Part shown: in pieces, positions 25,556 to 35,487 of the stretch
Numbering within the stretch: position 1 is the first letter of the stretch
Layout of the letters: the number at the start of each line of letters is the position of its first letter
Assembly: GCF_006151805.1 (NCBI RefSeq)
Contig: NZ_VDDA01000002.1
Coordinates: forward strand, 1-64,000
Source of the DNA: Methylobacterium terricola
Lineage (GTDB): Bacteria; Pseudomonadota; Alphaproteobacteria; Rhizobiales; Beijerinckiaceae
Length of the DNA: 64,000 nt
Reading direction: 5' to 3'
Made by a program: the position numbers and the translations under genes
Notes under the pieces: generated by a model
Told to the model about the DNA's origin: nothing
Databases searched by the model: none
Seen by the model: only the letters and a program-made list of their open reading frames with translations

Positions 25556-27022
25556 TCAGGCGAGGCGGTCGCCGATCAGGAAGTGCAGGGCGCGGTCGAG
25601 GCGGATCTGCGGCAGGCGGCCGGGGCGGCCGAGCGCGTCGCGGGGCACGGGCGGCGGGCGGAAGCGCGGGAAGCGGAGCGAGCCCGGCGGCACCGCCCCT
25701 TCCAGCACGGCTTCGGGCCGCTCGGGCAGCTCGCCGGGGAAGATCGCGGCCTCGGTCTCGCCGTCGAAGGTCTCGCCGTCGATGCTCTCGCCGGCCTCCG
25801 GCGTGCCGGCCACCGCCCGGAAGGCCTGCGGCCCGTCATGCACCACCGTCTCGCGGGTCGAGCGCACCGAGGCGAGCGCCTGGGTGCTGACATGGGCGCC
25901 CGCGGCCTCGGTGCGCCGCAACGACCGGGCGACGAGGAGGCGCAGCAGCGCGTCGAGCCGGTCGTGGCTGGCATGGTGGAGGTGGTCGGCCTTGGTGGCA
26001 GCGAACAGGATCCGGTCGGCCCGGGGTGCGAAGAACCGCGACAACAGGCTGTTGCGCCCGACCCGCAGGCTCATCAGCACCCGGTCGAGGGCTTCCTCCA
26101 GCTCGGCGAGGGCCGCCGGCCCGGCATCGACCGCCGCCAGCACGTCGACGAGCACGATCTGCCGGTCGATGCGCTGGAAATGGTCGCGGAAGAACGGCGT
26201 CACCACCCGGTGCTTGTAGGCCTCGAAGCGGCGCTGCATCAGGCCGCCCAGGCTGTCGGGGTTGACCGGCCCGTTCAGGAGCAGCGGCGCGAAGGTGAGC
26301 GCCGGCGAGCCGGCGAGGTCGCCCGGCATCAGGAAGCGGCCGGGCGGCGTGGTGGCGACCGCCTCGGGGCCGGCCCGCACCGCGGCGAGGTAGGTGGTGA
26401 AGGCCTCGCTCGCCCGCTCGGCCACGATCTCGTCGAGGGGCTGGTTCGGATCGAGCGCCCGCAGGGACGCGAACCAGGGCGCCGCCATCGCGGCCCGGCC
26501 AGGCCGCTCTCCGGCGATGATCGTCTCGCGCGACCAGCCCTCGTAGGTCTGCTCGATCAGCGCGAGGTCGAGCAGCCACTCGCCCGGGTAATCGACGATG
26601 TCGACCATCAGGCTCGCCGGCCCGGTGCGCCAGCCGCTCTTGCGCTCGTAATCGATCTCGAGGCGCAACTGGCTGATCCGGTCGGTCGAGCGCGGCCAGC
26701 GCCGCGCGTCGGTCAGCGCCGCGAAATGGTCCTCGTAGGGGAAGCGCGGCACCGCGTCGTCGGGCTGCGGCACCAGGCGGGCCCGGCGCAGGCGGCCTTC
26801 CTGCGAGGCGCGGAGCGCCGGCAGCGGGTGGAGGCCGGTGAGCTGGTGCACCAGCGCGGTGGTGAACACCGTCTTGCCCGAGCGGGCGAGGCCGGTGACG
26901 CCGAGCCGCACCGTCGGCTGGACCAGGAGGTCGTTCGAGGCCTCCGCGAGCGAGCGCGTCGCCTCGGTGACGGACTTGGCGAGGGAGCCGGCACGCGCGG
27001 CGAGGTCGGTCAGGGGCGGCAC
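25556..27022 (-). CDS. YcjX-like P-loop NTPase (DUF463)
   Basis: A 488-residue protein read from GTG 27022. Walker A is GLARSGKT at 44-51; the conserved DUF463 segments VDIVDYPGEWLLDLALI and ILFAATKADHLHHASHDRLD (G4-like NKxD replaced by TKAD) follow. YcjX is a stress-inducible GTPase-like protein that works with YcjF at the inner membrane. It forms an operon with the YcjF-like gene and, 78 bp upstream, an unknown secreted protein gene. The start is uncertain because no strong Shine-Dalgarno sequence is visible. Confidence 0.92.
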   Translation of the reverse strand: MPPLTDLAARAGSLAKSVTEATRSLAEASNDLLVQPTVRLGVTGLARSGKTVFTTALVHQLTGLHPLPALRASQEGRLRRARLVPQPDDAVPRFPYEDHFAALTDARRWPRSTDRISQLRLEIDYERKSGWRTGPASLMVDIVDYPGEWLLDLALIEQTYEGWSRETIIAGERPGRAAMAAPWFASLRALDPNQPLDEIVAERASEAFTTYLAAVRAGPEAVATTPPGRFLMPGDLAGSPALTFAPLLLNGPVNPDSLGGLMQRRFEAYKHRVVTPFFRDHFQRIDRQIVLVDVLAAVDAGPAALAELEEALDRVLMSLRVGRNSLLSRFFAPRADRILFAATKADHLHHASHDRLDALLRLLVARSLRRTEAAGAHVSTQALASVRSTRETVVHDGPQAFRAVAGTPEAGESIDGETFDGETEAAIFPGELPERPEAVLEGAVPPGSLRFPRFRPPPVPRDALGRPGRLPQIRLDRALHFLIGDRLA

Positions 27023-27100
27023 GCGATACGCTCTCGCTTCCTATCGTTCGGGGAGGTGGCGCGGGGACGGGGCTTCCGCAAGGTCTCGGTGTGCGAAGGG

Positions 27101-28300
27101 CTACGGTGCGGCCTCGGCCTGCCGTCCGGCCGCCCCGCGCTCGGCCTCGGCCCGGGCGATCGCCGCGGCGACGAGGGCCGGGCTCGCCCGCAAGGCTCCG
27201 AGCTCGACCGACGACATCGCCAGCAGGACGGGAGCGAGGCGCTCGGTGGCGTGGCCGTCCGGCGTGAACAGGCCGAGATCGTCGCCGGGCTTGACGCCGA
27301 CGCTGCCGGCGATGCGGGCGGCGTAGTTCTGGATGCGGATCTCGTCCGAGCCGCAGAGCGGCGCGGGTGGGCGCAGGGCCGGCGGCAGCGACGAGATCGA
27401 CGCGGCGGCGAGCGTCGGCAGGGCGGCGGCCTCCGCGGCAAGGCGTGTGCCGTCGAGGATCCGACCCGGCTCGATCGCCGCGATCGGGCGCACCGTCTCG
27501 CCGATGCCGGTGGCGATGGTGGGGAGCGGGGCCGCCTTCACGGCGCGGACCGGCTGGCGCGGTCGGCCCTGCATCCGGGCCAGCGCCGACCAGGGCTGGA
27601 CCCGCAGGGCGTTGCCGGCGACGGGGCGCGGCGCCGGGGCGGCGACCGGGCGCGAAGGAGCCCGCGCGACCCGCCGGGGGGCGCCGCCGCGGCCATGGCC
27701 GGCGAGGAAGCGCGCCCGCAGGGTGCGGCCGATGCCCTGCGGCGCCAGGGCCGCCAGGGCCGGCGAGGCGGCCCGGGCGGGAGCGGCGGCACGCCCGGGG
27801 ATGATCGATCGGGCGGCGGCCGGCGCGCCGCACTCGGCCGGCGCCCAGCGGCGGACGATCGCCAGGGCCGAGCGGCGCCCGTACTCGCCGTAATAGCGTC
27901 GCAGCAGCGAGACCGCGGCATCCGCCCCCTGCCCGGCGGTGGCGAAGCCGGTATGCCCCTCCTGGTCGCCGCCGATCTCGCCGTCCCAGCGCGCCCGCTT
28001 GATGCACCAGTAATTGTTGAGCTTGACGCAGCGCGCGACGAAGGCCGGGTCGTTCGGCGCCGCCCAGGCCGCCCAGGCCAGCGAGAGCGGCAGGAGCCCG
28101 TCGCGGGTCTCGGCTCGCCAGTTCGACACCGCCCGCGCCTCGGGGCGGTAGACCGGCATCTCGCGCGCCGGTGCCGCGAGGGTCGAGAGTGCGGAGAGCC
28201 CGTCACTGAGGCGCGTGGCGCCGTCCCTGACCAGGGCGGCGCCCGCATCGGTCGCGGGTCCGGCCGCGAGGCTCAAGGCGAGGAAGGCGGTGAGGATCAC
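27101..28300 (-). CDS. Secreted protein of unknown function
   Basis: A 399-residue protein with a short Sec signal (MILTAFLALSLAAGPATDAG). Residues about 50-150 look like a folded domain (LSLAWAAWAAPNDPAFVARC, VKLNNYWCIKRARWDGEIGG, GFATAGQGADAAVSLLRRYY). The middle (150-290) is Ala/Pro/Arg-rich linker. A second folded part near 310-370 contains IRIQNYAARIAGSVGVKPGD. The pattern is reminiscent of cell-wall-associated proteins, but no family is recognised. It lies upstream of ycjX-like/ycjF-like on the same strand and may share their envelope role. Confidence 0.65.
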   Translation of the reverse strand: MILTAFLALSLAAGPATDAGAALVRDGATRLSDGLSALSTLAAPAREMPVYRPEARAVSNWRAETRDGLLPLSLAWAAWAAPNDPAFVARCVKLNNYWCIKRARWDGEIGGDQEGHTGFATAGQGADAAVSLLRRYYGEYGRRSALAIVRRWAPAECGAPAAARSIIPGRAAAPARAASPALAALAPQGIGRTLRARFLAGHGRGGAPRRVARAPSRPVAAPAPRPVAGNALRVQPWSALARMQGRPRQPVRAVKAAPLPTIATGIGETVRPIAAIEPGRILDGTRLAAEAAALPTLAAASISSLPPALRPPAPLCGSDEIRIQNYAARIAGSVGVKPGDDLGLFTPDGHATERLAPVLLAMSSVELGALRASPALVAAAIARAEAERGAAGRQAEAAP

Positions 28301-28648
28301 GACGGCCAGAATGCGTTGATGCGGCTAAGGCTGTCTCAAGTGATGGACCGGTCACTCCGTTCCACCGTGGGAGGCGCGGGTTTCTCCTCTCCCCGCGGGC
28401 GGGGAGAGGGCTGCGTTCCCGTTCAGGGAATGCAGCGAGCGCAGGCGCAGCCGGAGCGAGGGTGAGGGGGTCTCAACGAGCGAGACTCTTCCGGAGAAAC
28501 CCCCTCACCCTCGCCCTGCGGGCTTGCTGATCCCCTTGAACGGGGGATCAGCCCTCTCCCCGCCCGCGGGGAGAGGAGGATATCCGCGCCTCATCGATTC
28601 CCCGACAGCCCGGCCTCGATCACCAGGGCAGCTTCCCCGCCCCTTTGC
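28301..28648. other. 348-bp intergenic region with a palindromic repeat
   Basis: Between the divergently reading secreted-protein gene start (28300) and the sixA-like stop (28649). Most of it is the repeat 28384-28578. No ORF with coding character was found in the rest. Confidence 0.7.
28384..28578. repeat. Palindromic dispersed repeat, copy 2
   Basis: A 195-bp element with perfect 27-bp inverted ends (28384-28410 and 28552-28578) built on CTCCTCTCCCCGCGGGCGGG. Inside, GAGGGTGAGGGGGT (28456-28470 region) pairs with ACCCCCTCACCCTC (28499-28512 region), and GATCCCC / GGGGATC (28529-28549) forms a third hairpin. The outer arms, the CCGTTCAGGGAA segment and the inner GAGGGTGAGGGGGT are shared with the copy at 13194-13386. 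This is a composite REP/BIME-like element. Confidence 0.9.
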
Positions 28649-29167
28649 CTACTCGTCCTCGCCGTGCCCGAGGCTCTTCGGCGTCACGAACCGCTCGACC
28701 GTACCCTCCCCGGCCTCGACCTCGGCCCAGGATTCCACGGCGAAGTCGATCACCGTGATCGCCGCGGTCGGGTACTTCCTGGTCAGCGCCCGCCGCGCCT
28801 CGCCGGGTCGGCCGAGCAGCCGGGCGAGGTCCTGGAAGCCCGGATTGTGCCCGATCATCAGGGCCGTGGCGGCCTCGTCGGGAATCGCCTTCACCACGTC
28901 GAGGAGGCGCGAGACCGGCGCCTCGTAGATCTGCGGCACGGTCTCGTCCGGCACCGCCCCGAGGGCGGGCCGCACGAGCTCCCAGGTCTCCTGCGTGCGC
29001 CGGGCCGGCGAGACCAGCACCCGGTCGGGGATCAGCCCCTCCGCCGCCAGGTAGGCGGCCATCTTGGGCGCCGCTTCCTGGCCGCGGGGCGCGAGCGGCC
29101 GGTCGACGTCCGACGTGCCGTCGGGCCAGTCGGACTTGGCGTGGCGGAGCAGGATCAGGCGGCGCAT
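28649..29167 (-). CDS. SixA-like histidine phosphatase family protein
   Basis: A 172-residue protein with the branch-1 histidine phosphatase pattern: RHG-type motif LILLRHAKSD with nucleophile His9, Arg in SPARRTQET near 56-59, and second His107 in MIGHNPG. SixA enzymes remove phosphate from phosphohistidine, for example on HPt or PTS proteins. The size fits the short SixA branch. It starts 4 bp before the stop of the moxR-like gene, so the two probably form an operon. Confidence 0.9.
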   Translation of the reverse strand: MRRLILLRHAKSDWPDGTSDVDRPLAPRGQEAAPKMAAYLAAEGLIPDRVLVSPARRTQETWELVRPALGAVPDETVPQIYEAPVSRLLDVVKAIPDEAATALMIGHNPGFQDLARLLGRPGEARRALTRKYPTAAITVIDFAVESWAEVEAGEGTVERFVTPKSLGHGEDE

Positions 29168-29171
29168 CGCT

Positions 29172-30017
<846 letters not shown>

Positions 30018-30093
30018 CGGGCTCGCGTCGCATTCCGTGGGGCGTTGACCCGAACCTAGGCGGCGGAGGCGGCGCTGGCGAGCCCCGCCCTCC

Positions 30094-30753
30094 TCACAGC
30101 TTCGACGGATCGAACCACACGCAGCTGCGGGCGATGACGGAAAAGTTCACCTCCGAGCGGGCCGGCTGCGGCAGCAATTCGCCGTCGATCGCCACGGTGG
30201 TCTGGTTCGAGGTGGCGCCGTCGCCGAAGGTCTGGGGCCGGGTCACGTAGCAATACTGCTTCTCGGGCTTCTGCTCGTCGCCCTTGAAGTTCCAGCCGGT
30301 GACGATCGAGCCGTCGAGATACGGCACGGTCTTGAACACCGTGAAGCTCGTGCGCACGGCGGCCGCGGCGCTCGCGGGCGCCTCGGTCTTGCCCTGGTTG
30401 CCGGTGAGCGCCGACACGTCGGGACGCCCTTTCGCCGCCGGGACCCCGCCCTCGATCTTGAGGGTGTTGTCGGTCAGCCGGACCTCGCCGCTCGTCTTGA
30501 GCGTCGTGGTCTCGAGGGCCTGGGTCAGCGCCTTGGCCAGCTTGTCCGAGGCGTTGCCGACCTCGTTCATCGTCGCGTAGCCGTAGAAGGCGGCGCCGAG
30601 GCCCGCGCCGGCCAGCCCCAGGAACGCCCCGAGGCCGATCGCCCGGAACAGGAAGGCGCGGGCGTTGGAGATCCGGGCCTCGGCCCGCAATCGGCCGTTG
30701 ACGTGCTGGGCGAGGGCGACGTTCTCCGGCGTGCCCGGTGCGTGGTAGCTCAC
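30094..30753 (-). CDS. Membrane-anchored protein of unknown function
   Basis: A 219-residue protein with one transmembrane segment at about 36-60 (AIGLGAFLGLAGAGLGAAFY) after a cytoplasmic N-terminus. The outer part has a beta-rich region (GEVRLTDNTLKIEGG, SFTVFKTVPYLDGSIVTGWN) and two cysteines (QKYCYV-like near 170 and RSCVWFD near the end). No family recognised. Its start overlaps the stop of the upstream membrane protein gene by 4 bp, so the two products are probably made together. Confidence 0.7.
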   Translation of the reverse strand: MSYHAPGTPENVALAQHVNGRLRAEARISNARAFLFRAIGLGAFLGLAGAGLGAAFYGYATMNEVGNASDKLAKALTQALETTTLKTSGEVRLTDNTLKIEGGVPAAKGRPDVSALTGNQGKTEAPASAAAAVRTSFTVFKTVPYLDGSIVTGWNFKGDEQKPEKQYCYVTRPQTFGDGATSNQTTVAIDGELLPQPARSEVNFSVIARSCVWFDPSKL

Positions 30754-31976
30754 GGTCTCGGTCTCTCGATGCGGTCATCGTCGCGCGTCGGGGGCGCCGG
30801 GGGCGTGCCGGCCTGCGGCACGGTCGGCGAACGGCGCTGGTCGAGGGGGATCGCGGCGCCGGACGCCACCGCCTCCCGTACCGCCCTCTCCGCGTCGTTC
30901 ATCATGGTCCGGCTCTCGGCGATCTGGTTGAGGAGCAGCGGCATGCCCTCGGCCTGCATCACCGTGTCGAGGTCGTCCTCGTCGCGGTAGGTCCGGCGCA
31001 CCTGCACGGCGCAGAGCGCGAGCAGCGTCGAGGCGAAGGCAGCGCAGAGGGCCGGCGCGAAGACGAAGATGCGCAGGAAGGCGTGGACCTGCTGGTCGGT
31101 GACGTCGACCGGGTCGGCGCCGTAGACCATCGCGGTGAAGGAATGGAGCTGCGAGCGCCGCACGGCGTCGCGGTAGGCGCCCTCGGCTTCCGTCACCCGC
31201 CGGTCGGCGGCGGCGCGGTCGAGCTGGGCCCGGGCGGCGCGGGCCTCGGCCAGGTTCCTGGCCACCACCGCGCGCTCGTCGCCCGCACTCTTCAGGCTGC
31301 CCGCGATGGTGGCGGTGCGCGGATCGGTGACGCAGCGCAGGTAGTTGTAGCGCTTGCCGCGGCTGTTGGTGCCCGACAGGCGCTCGCAGCGCTGGCCCGG
31401 CAGGCCGGCGAGCTGGGACGAGGCCTCGGTGGCGCGCTTCTCGAGCGACGCGGCCTCGGCCGCGTACTGCGCCACCCGGGCATCGGCCTGGGCGATGCGG
31501 TTGTCGATCGTGCCGCGGTCGGCTTCCGCCTCCTTCAGGGTGGTGCGGGCCTTCGAGGCCTCGGCGAGGCGGGGATGGAACATCATCTCGCCGAGCTGCG
31601 ACACCGACTTGGTGGTGACGCCCGCCGCCATCACGATGCCGATCACCGCGAGGCTCTTGATCAGCCAGTCGCGCTGGACCCGGATCAGGATGCCGAGCGG
31701 CACCCGGCACAGCTCGATCGCCGCGTAGACGATCGGCGCCAGCAGCATGAACCAGAAGCTCTGGTCGTGCTTGTCGGCATAGGTCTCGGCGAAGAACCAC
31801 GCCCCGGCGAGCGAGGTGCAGATCACCAGCGCCTCGACCAGATACGCGATGGCGACGTAGCCCCAGCGGATGCGGTAACCCTTGCGGATCGCCCGGTCCT
31901 GCTTCCAGGCATCGGTCTCGTCGGTCCAGGCGCGCCTCTCGCGCACCACCACCCGATCGGGAGGCTGTCGGCTCAT
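30750..31976 (-). CDS. Multi-pass membrane protein with central coiled coil, unknown function
   Basis: A 408-residue protein from ATG 31976, preceded by GAGGAGTGGTG. Hydrophobic segments lie at about 40-60 (YVAIAYLVEALVICTSLAGA), 75-95, 112-130 (SLAVIGIVMAAGVTT) and 305-330 (IFVFAPALCAAFASTLLALC). Between them, residues 140-285 form a long charged coiled coil with Ala/Glu/Arg heptads that contains two cysteines flanking RLSGTNSRGKRYNYLR. The pattern resembles phage-like or ICE DUF4407 proteins, a possible but unproven relationship. It is coupled to the 30094-30753 gene. Confidence 0.7.
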   Translation of the reverse strand: MSRQPPDRVVVRERRAWTDETDAWKQDRAIRKGYRIRWGYVAIAYLVEALVICTSLAGAWFFAETYADKHDQSFWFMLLAPIVYAAIELCRVPLGILIRVQRDWLIKSLAVIGIVMAAGVTTKSVSQLGEMMFHPRLAEASKARTTLKEAEADRGTIDNRIAQADARVAQYAAEAASLEKRATEASSQLAGLPGQRCERLSGTNSRGKRYNYLRCVTDPRTATIAGSLKSAGDERAVVARNLAEARAARAQLDRAAADRRVTEAEGAYRDAVRRSQLHSFTAMVYGADPVDVTDQQVHAFLRIFVFAPALCAAFASTLLALCAVQVRRTYRDEDDLDTVMQAEGMPLLLNQIAESRTMMNDAERAVREAVASGAAIPLDQRRSPTVPQAGTPPAPPTRDDDRIERPRP

Positions 31977-32167
31977 CACCACTCCTCGCACCACTCCTCG
32001 CCTGGCCGCCCGGGGTCGCGGCCGCGTACACGGAATTTCAATCCTTCGCCGTAAGCGGGTTTTGCGCCGAAAATGCGCCCTGGGCGAGCCGGGCGTGCCG
32101 CGGCGCAGCGTCCGGGCGGCGGTTTACGCACCGCAAAACGCTGTGGCCCGCGCTAGAACTGGGTTGC

Positions 32168-32211
32168 GGCGCGGTCGTCGCGCCGAAACCCGACGCCGCC
32201 GAGGCGGCGTC
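32168..32211 (+). promoter_or_regulatory. Twin hairpins in the leader of the cystathionine gamma-synthase family gene
   Basis: Two adjacent perfect stems, GGCGCG/CGCGCC (32168-32184) and GACGCCGCC/GGCGGCGTC (32192-32211), lie 24 bp before the ATG at 32235. No known SAM-II or SAM-SAH riboswitch consensus could be recognised by eye. The second stem is close to the ribosome binding site (GGAGCGAGG at 32219-32227) and could affect translation. Confidence 0.4.
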
Positions 32212-32234
32212 CCCAGACTGGAGCGAGGCCCCGC

Positions 32235-33539
32235 ATGTCGGACGACCGCTACCACAAGGACAGACTCGGCAACCGCCGGCTGAACCCCGAGACCCTGATG
32301 CTCGGCTACGGCTACGACCCCGCCCTGTCGGAGGGGGCGGTGAAGCCGCCGGTCTTCCTGACCTCGACCTTCGTGTTCACCTCGGCCGAGCACGGCAAGG
32401 CGTTCTTCGACTACGTCTCGGGACGGCGCGAGCCGCCGGCCGGCGAGGCGGCGGGGCTGGTCTATTCCCGCTTCAACCATCCCAACAGCGAGATCGTCGA
32501 GGACCGCCTGGCGGTGTTCGAGGAGGCGGAAGCCGCGCTGCTGTTCTCGTCGGGCATGTCGGCGATCGCCACCGTGATCCTGGCCCATGCGCGGCCCGGC
32601 GACGTGGTGCTCCATTCCCAGCCGCTCTACGGCGGCACCGAGACGCTGATCGCCAAGACCCTGGCGGGGTTCGGGATCGGCGCCGTCGGCTTCCAGGACG
32701 GCACCGACGAGGCGAGCATCACGGCGGCGGCCGAGGCCGCGGAGGCGCTGGCGAAAGAGGGCGGCGGCCGGGTGAGCGTCGTGATGGTCGAGACGCCCTC
32801 GAACCCGTTGAACACGCTCGTCGATCTCGGGCTGGTGCGCCAGGCCTCCGACCGGATCGGCGCCCGCCAGGGTGGGCAGGCTCCCGTGGTGGTCTGCGAC
32901 AACACCCTGCTCGGCCCCCTCTTCCAGCACCCGTTGCGCTTTGGCGCCGACATCTCGGTCTACTCGCTGACGAAGTATGTCGGCGGCCATTCCGACCTCA
33001 TCGCCGGGGCGGCACTGGGCTCTGCGGCCCGGATGAAGCCGGTGCGGCTCCTGCGCTCGGCGATCGGCACCCAGCTCGACCCGCATTCGTGCTGGATGCT
33101 CGGGCGTTCCCTCGAAACCCTGACCCTCAGGATGGAGAAGGCCAACCGCAACGGCGAGATCATCGCCGACCTCCTGCGGGCCCACCCGACGGTGACGCGT
33201 CTCCACCATCTCGGCCATCTCGCACCCGGCTCCGGCGCGGCGCGGGTCTACGCCGCGCAATGCGCCGCCCCGGGCTCGACCTTCTCCTTCGACGTCGCCG
33301 GCGGTGAGGCGGAGGCGTTCCGGGTGCTCAACGCGCTCCAGCTGTTCAAGCTCGCGGTGAGCCTAGGGGGCACCGAATCGCTCGCGAGCCACCCGGCCTC
33401 GACCACCCATTCGGGCGTGCCGAAAGAGGTGCGCGACCGCCTCGGCATCACCGACGCGACGATCCGGGTCTCGATCGGCATCGAGCATCCGGAGGATCTG
33501 GCGGCGGATCTGGAGGCGGCGCTCGCGACCTTGGGGTGA
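32235..33539 (+). CDS. Cystathionine gamma-synthase family PLP enzyme
   Basis: A 434-residue protein of the Cys/Met metabolism PLP family. The PLP lysine is Lys247 in [14 protein letters not shown]; other signatures are [28 protein letters not shown] and [10 protein letters not shown], with the C-terminal [20 protein letters not shown]. Members perform gamma-elimination or gamma-replacement on homoserine esters, cystathionine or methionine; which reaction applies cannot be settled from these motifs. A GAGCGAGG stretch precedes the ATG. It is monocistronic, with twin hairpins in its leader. Confidence 0.9.
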   Translation: MSDDRYHKDRLGNRRLNPETLMLGYGYDPALSEGAVKPPVFLTSTFVFTSAEHGKAFFDYVSGRREPPAGEAAGLVYSRFNHPNSEIVEDRLAVFEEAEAALLFSSGMSAIATVILAHARPGDVVLHSQPLYGGTETLIAKTLAGFGIGAVGFQDGTDEASITAAAEAAEALAKEGGGRVSVVMVETPSNPLNTLVDLGLVRQASDRIGARQGGQAPVVVCDNTLLGPLFQHPLRFGADISVYSLTKYVGGHSDLIAGAALGSAARMKPVRLLRSAIGTQLDPHSCWMLGRSLETLTLRMEKANRNGEIIADLLRAHPTVTRLHHLGHLAPGSGAARVYAAQCAAPGSTFSFDVAGGEAEAFRVLNALQLFKLAVSLGGTESLASHPASTTHSGVPKEVRDRLGITDATIRVSIGIEHPEDLAADLEAALATLG

Positions 33540-33669
33540 AAAGCGGCGGCGGCGGTCCGTTTTGGCTTGCCCCGCCGGGCCCCCTCCGCAAGATGGCCGG
33601 ACAGCCCCGGCCGCCACGCGGCCGGGCGCTCCCGTCCGACAGCGCCGATGAGAGGCCCCGCCGCTCCCG

Positions 33670-35460
33670 ATGACCGAGCACGCCGCGTCCGGCTCCTACA
33701 AGGAGGTCATCCTGTTCCTGGTCACGGCCGGGATCGTGGTGCCTCTGTTCCACCGCCTGCGCATCAGCCCGGTCCTCGGCTTCATCGGCGCCGGGGCCCT
33801 CCTCGGGCCGTCGGGCCTCGGGCGGCTCACCGAGACGGTGCCGTGGCTCGGCGCGGTGACGATCTCGAACCGCACCGAGATCGCGCATCTCGCCGAGCTC
33901 GGCGTGGTGTTCCTGATGTTCATGATCGGGGTCGAGCTGTCCTGGGAGCGCCTGCGCATCCTGCGCCGCCTCGTCTTCGGCCTCGGCTCGCTGCAGGTGG
34001 TGGTGTCGAGCCTCCTCGTCGGGGCGGTGCTGATGGCGCTCGGCGTCCCGGCCATCGCCGCGATCCTGGTCGGGCTGGCGCTCGCCCTCTCCTCCACCGC
34101 CATCGTGCTGCCGGTGCTCGCCGAGCAGAAGCGGCTCAACACGCCGGCCGGCCGGGCGAGCTTCGCGGTGCTGCTGTTCCAGGACCTCGCCGTCGCTCCC
34201 GTCCTGTTCGCCATCGCGGTGCTCGGCCGCAAGGACAGCGACGCGGTGACCGGCCTCGCCCTGGCGCTCGGCCAGGCGGCGGTCGCCCTGGCGCTGCTGG
34301 TCGGCGCTGGGCGCTTGGGGTTGCGGCCGCTGTTCCAGCTCGTCGCCCGCACCCGCAGCCCCGAATTGTTCATGGCGGCCTGCCTCCTCGTCATCGCGGC
34401 GACGGCTTTGGTGGCGGCGGCGAGCGGGCTGTCGATGACGCTCGGCGCCTTCGTGGCCGGGCTGCTGCTCGCCGAGACCGAGTACCGCCGCGCGATCGAG
34501 GCGACGATCGACCCGTTCAAGGGCCTGCTGCTGGGCGTGTTCTTCGTCTCGGTCGGCATGGGGATCGACCCGGCGGTCTTGATGAAGACGCCGCTCACCA
34601 TCCTGGGCCTCGCCCTCGGGCTTCTCGTGCTCAAGGGCGGGGTGATCGTCGCCATCGGGACGATGCTGCGGCTGCCCCGGGCGGTGGCGCTCGAATCGGC
34701 CCTGCTGCTCGGGCCCGGCGGCGAGTTCGCCTTCGTGCTGGTCGGCAGCGCGCTCGCCGCCGGTCTCGTGCCCGACGATCTCGGACAGGCGGCGCTCGTC
34801 GTCACCACCGCCACGATGGTGATGATCCCCGGCCTCGCGGCGCTCGCCCGCCGCCTCGGCCGGCGGATCGATCGCAACACCCTCGGCCGGGCCCGGGCCG
34901 AGCCGCCGCCGCCGGAGCGCCAGCCCGGCCGGGTGATCGTCGCGGGCTACGGCCGGGTCGGCCGGCTCGTCGCCGAGATGCTGGCCCGCCACAAGGTGCC
35001 CTACATCGCCCTCGACATGGACGCCGCCCGCGTCGCCGACCAGCGCCGCCTGGGCAACCCGGTCTATTTCGGCGATTCGGCCAATCCCGACCTCCTGCGC
35101 CGCTGCGGCATCGACACCGCCCGCGCGCTCGTGGTCACCCTCGACCAGCCGCGCGCCGTCGAGGCGGTGGTGGCGGCGGCCCGCGCCGAGCGGCCGGACC
35201 TCACCATCGTGGCGCGGGCTCGCGACGCCCGCCACGCCACCGCCCTCTACGAGATGGGCGTCGACGACGCGGTGCCGGAGACGATCGAGGCCTCGCTCCA
35301 GCTCTCGGAGGCGGTGCTCGTCGATGTCGGGGTGCCGATGGGGCTCGTCATCGCCTCGATCCACGAGCGCCGCGACGAGTTCCGGGCGATCCTGCGCCGC
35401 AAGGAGGCGCCGCCGGCCGCGCCCTTCCAGGCCCGCCGCACCGTGGGCAAGAGCCCGTGA
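33670..35460 (+). CDS. CPA2 monovalent cation:proton antiporter (KefB/KefC-like)
   Basis: A 596-residue protein with about 12 membrane segments in residues 1-410 (for example LGFIGAGALLGPSGLG, ELGVVFLMFMIGVELSWERL) and a cytosolic TrkA-N/RCK domain from about 420 (RVIVAGYGRVGRLVAEML). The membrane part carries the conserved LSSTAIVLPVLAEQ and FQDLAVAP segments of the family. It would exchange K+ or Na+ for protons, gated by nucleotide binding at the RCK domain. The glutathione-binding residues of true KefC were not verified, so the ion and gating ligand are open. The helicase gene follows 27 bp later. Confidence 0.92.
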   Translation: MTEHAASGSYKEVILFLVTAGIVVPLFHRLRISPVLGFIGAGALLGPSGLGRLTETVPWLGAVTISNRTEIAHLAELGVVFLMFMIGVELSWERLRILRRLVFGLGSLQVVVSSLLVGAVLMALGVPAIAAILVGLALALSSTAIVLPVLAEQKRLNTPAGRASFAVLLFQDLAVAPVLFAIAVLGRKDSDAVTGLALALGQAAVALALLVGAGRLGLRPLFQLVARTRSPELFMAACLLVIAATALVAAASGLSMTLGAFVAGLLLAETEYRRAIEATIDPFKGLLLGVFFVSVGMGIDPAVLMKTPLTILGLALGLLVLKGGVIVAIGTMLRLPRAVALESALLLGPGGEFAFVLVGSALAAGLVPDDLGQAALVVTTATMVMIPGLAALARRLGRRIDRNTLGRARAEPPPPERQPGRVIVAGYGRVGRLVAEMLARHKVPYIALDMDAARVADQRRLGNPVYFGDSANPDLLRRCGIDTARALVVTLDQPRAVEAVVAAARAERPDLTIVARARDARHATALYEMGVDDAVPETIEASLQLSEAVLVDVGVPMGLVIASIHERRDEFRAILRRKEAPPAAPFQARRTVGKSP

Positions 35461-35487
35461 CCGAGATTCAGGACCGGTGAGAGACAC

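Noticed and set aside
32032..32234. SAM-II or SAM-SAH riboswitch before the cystathionine gamma-synthase family gene
   Set aside because: The conserved core sequences of these classes could not be found; only two simple hairpins are visible.
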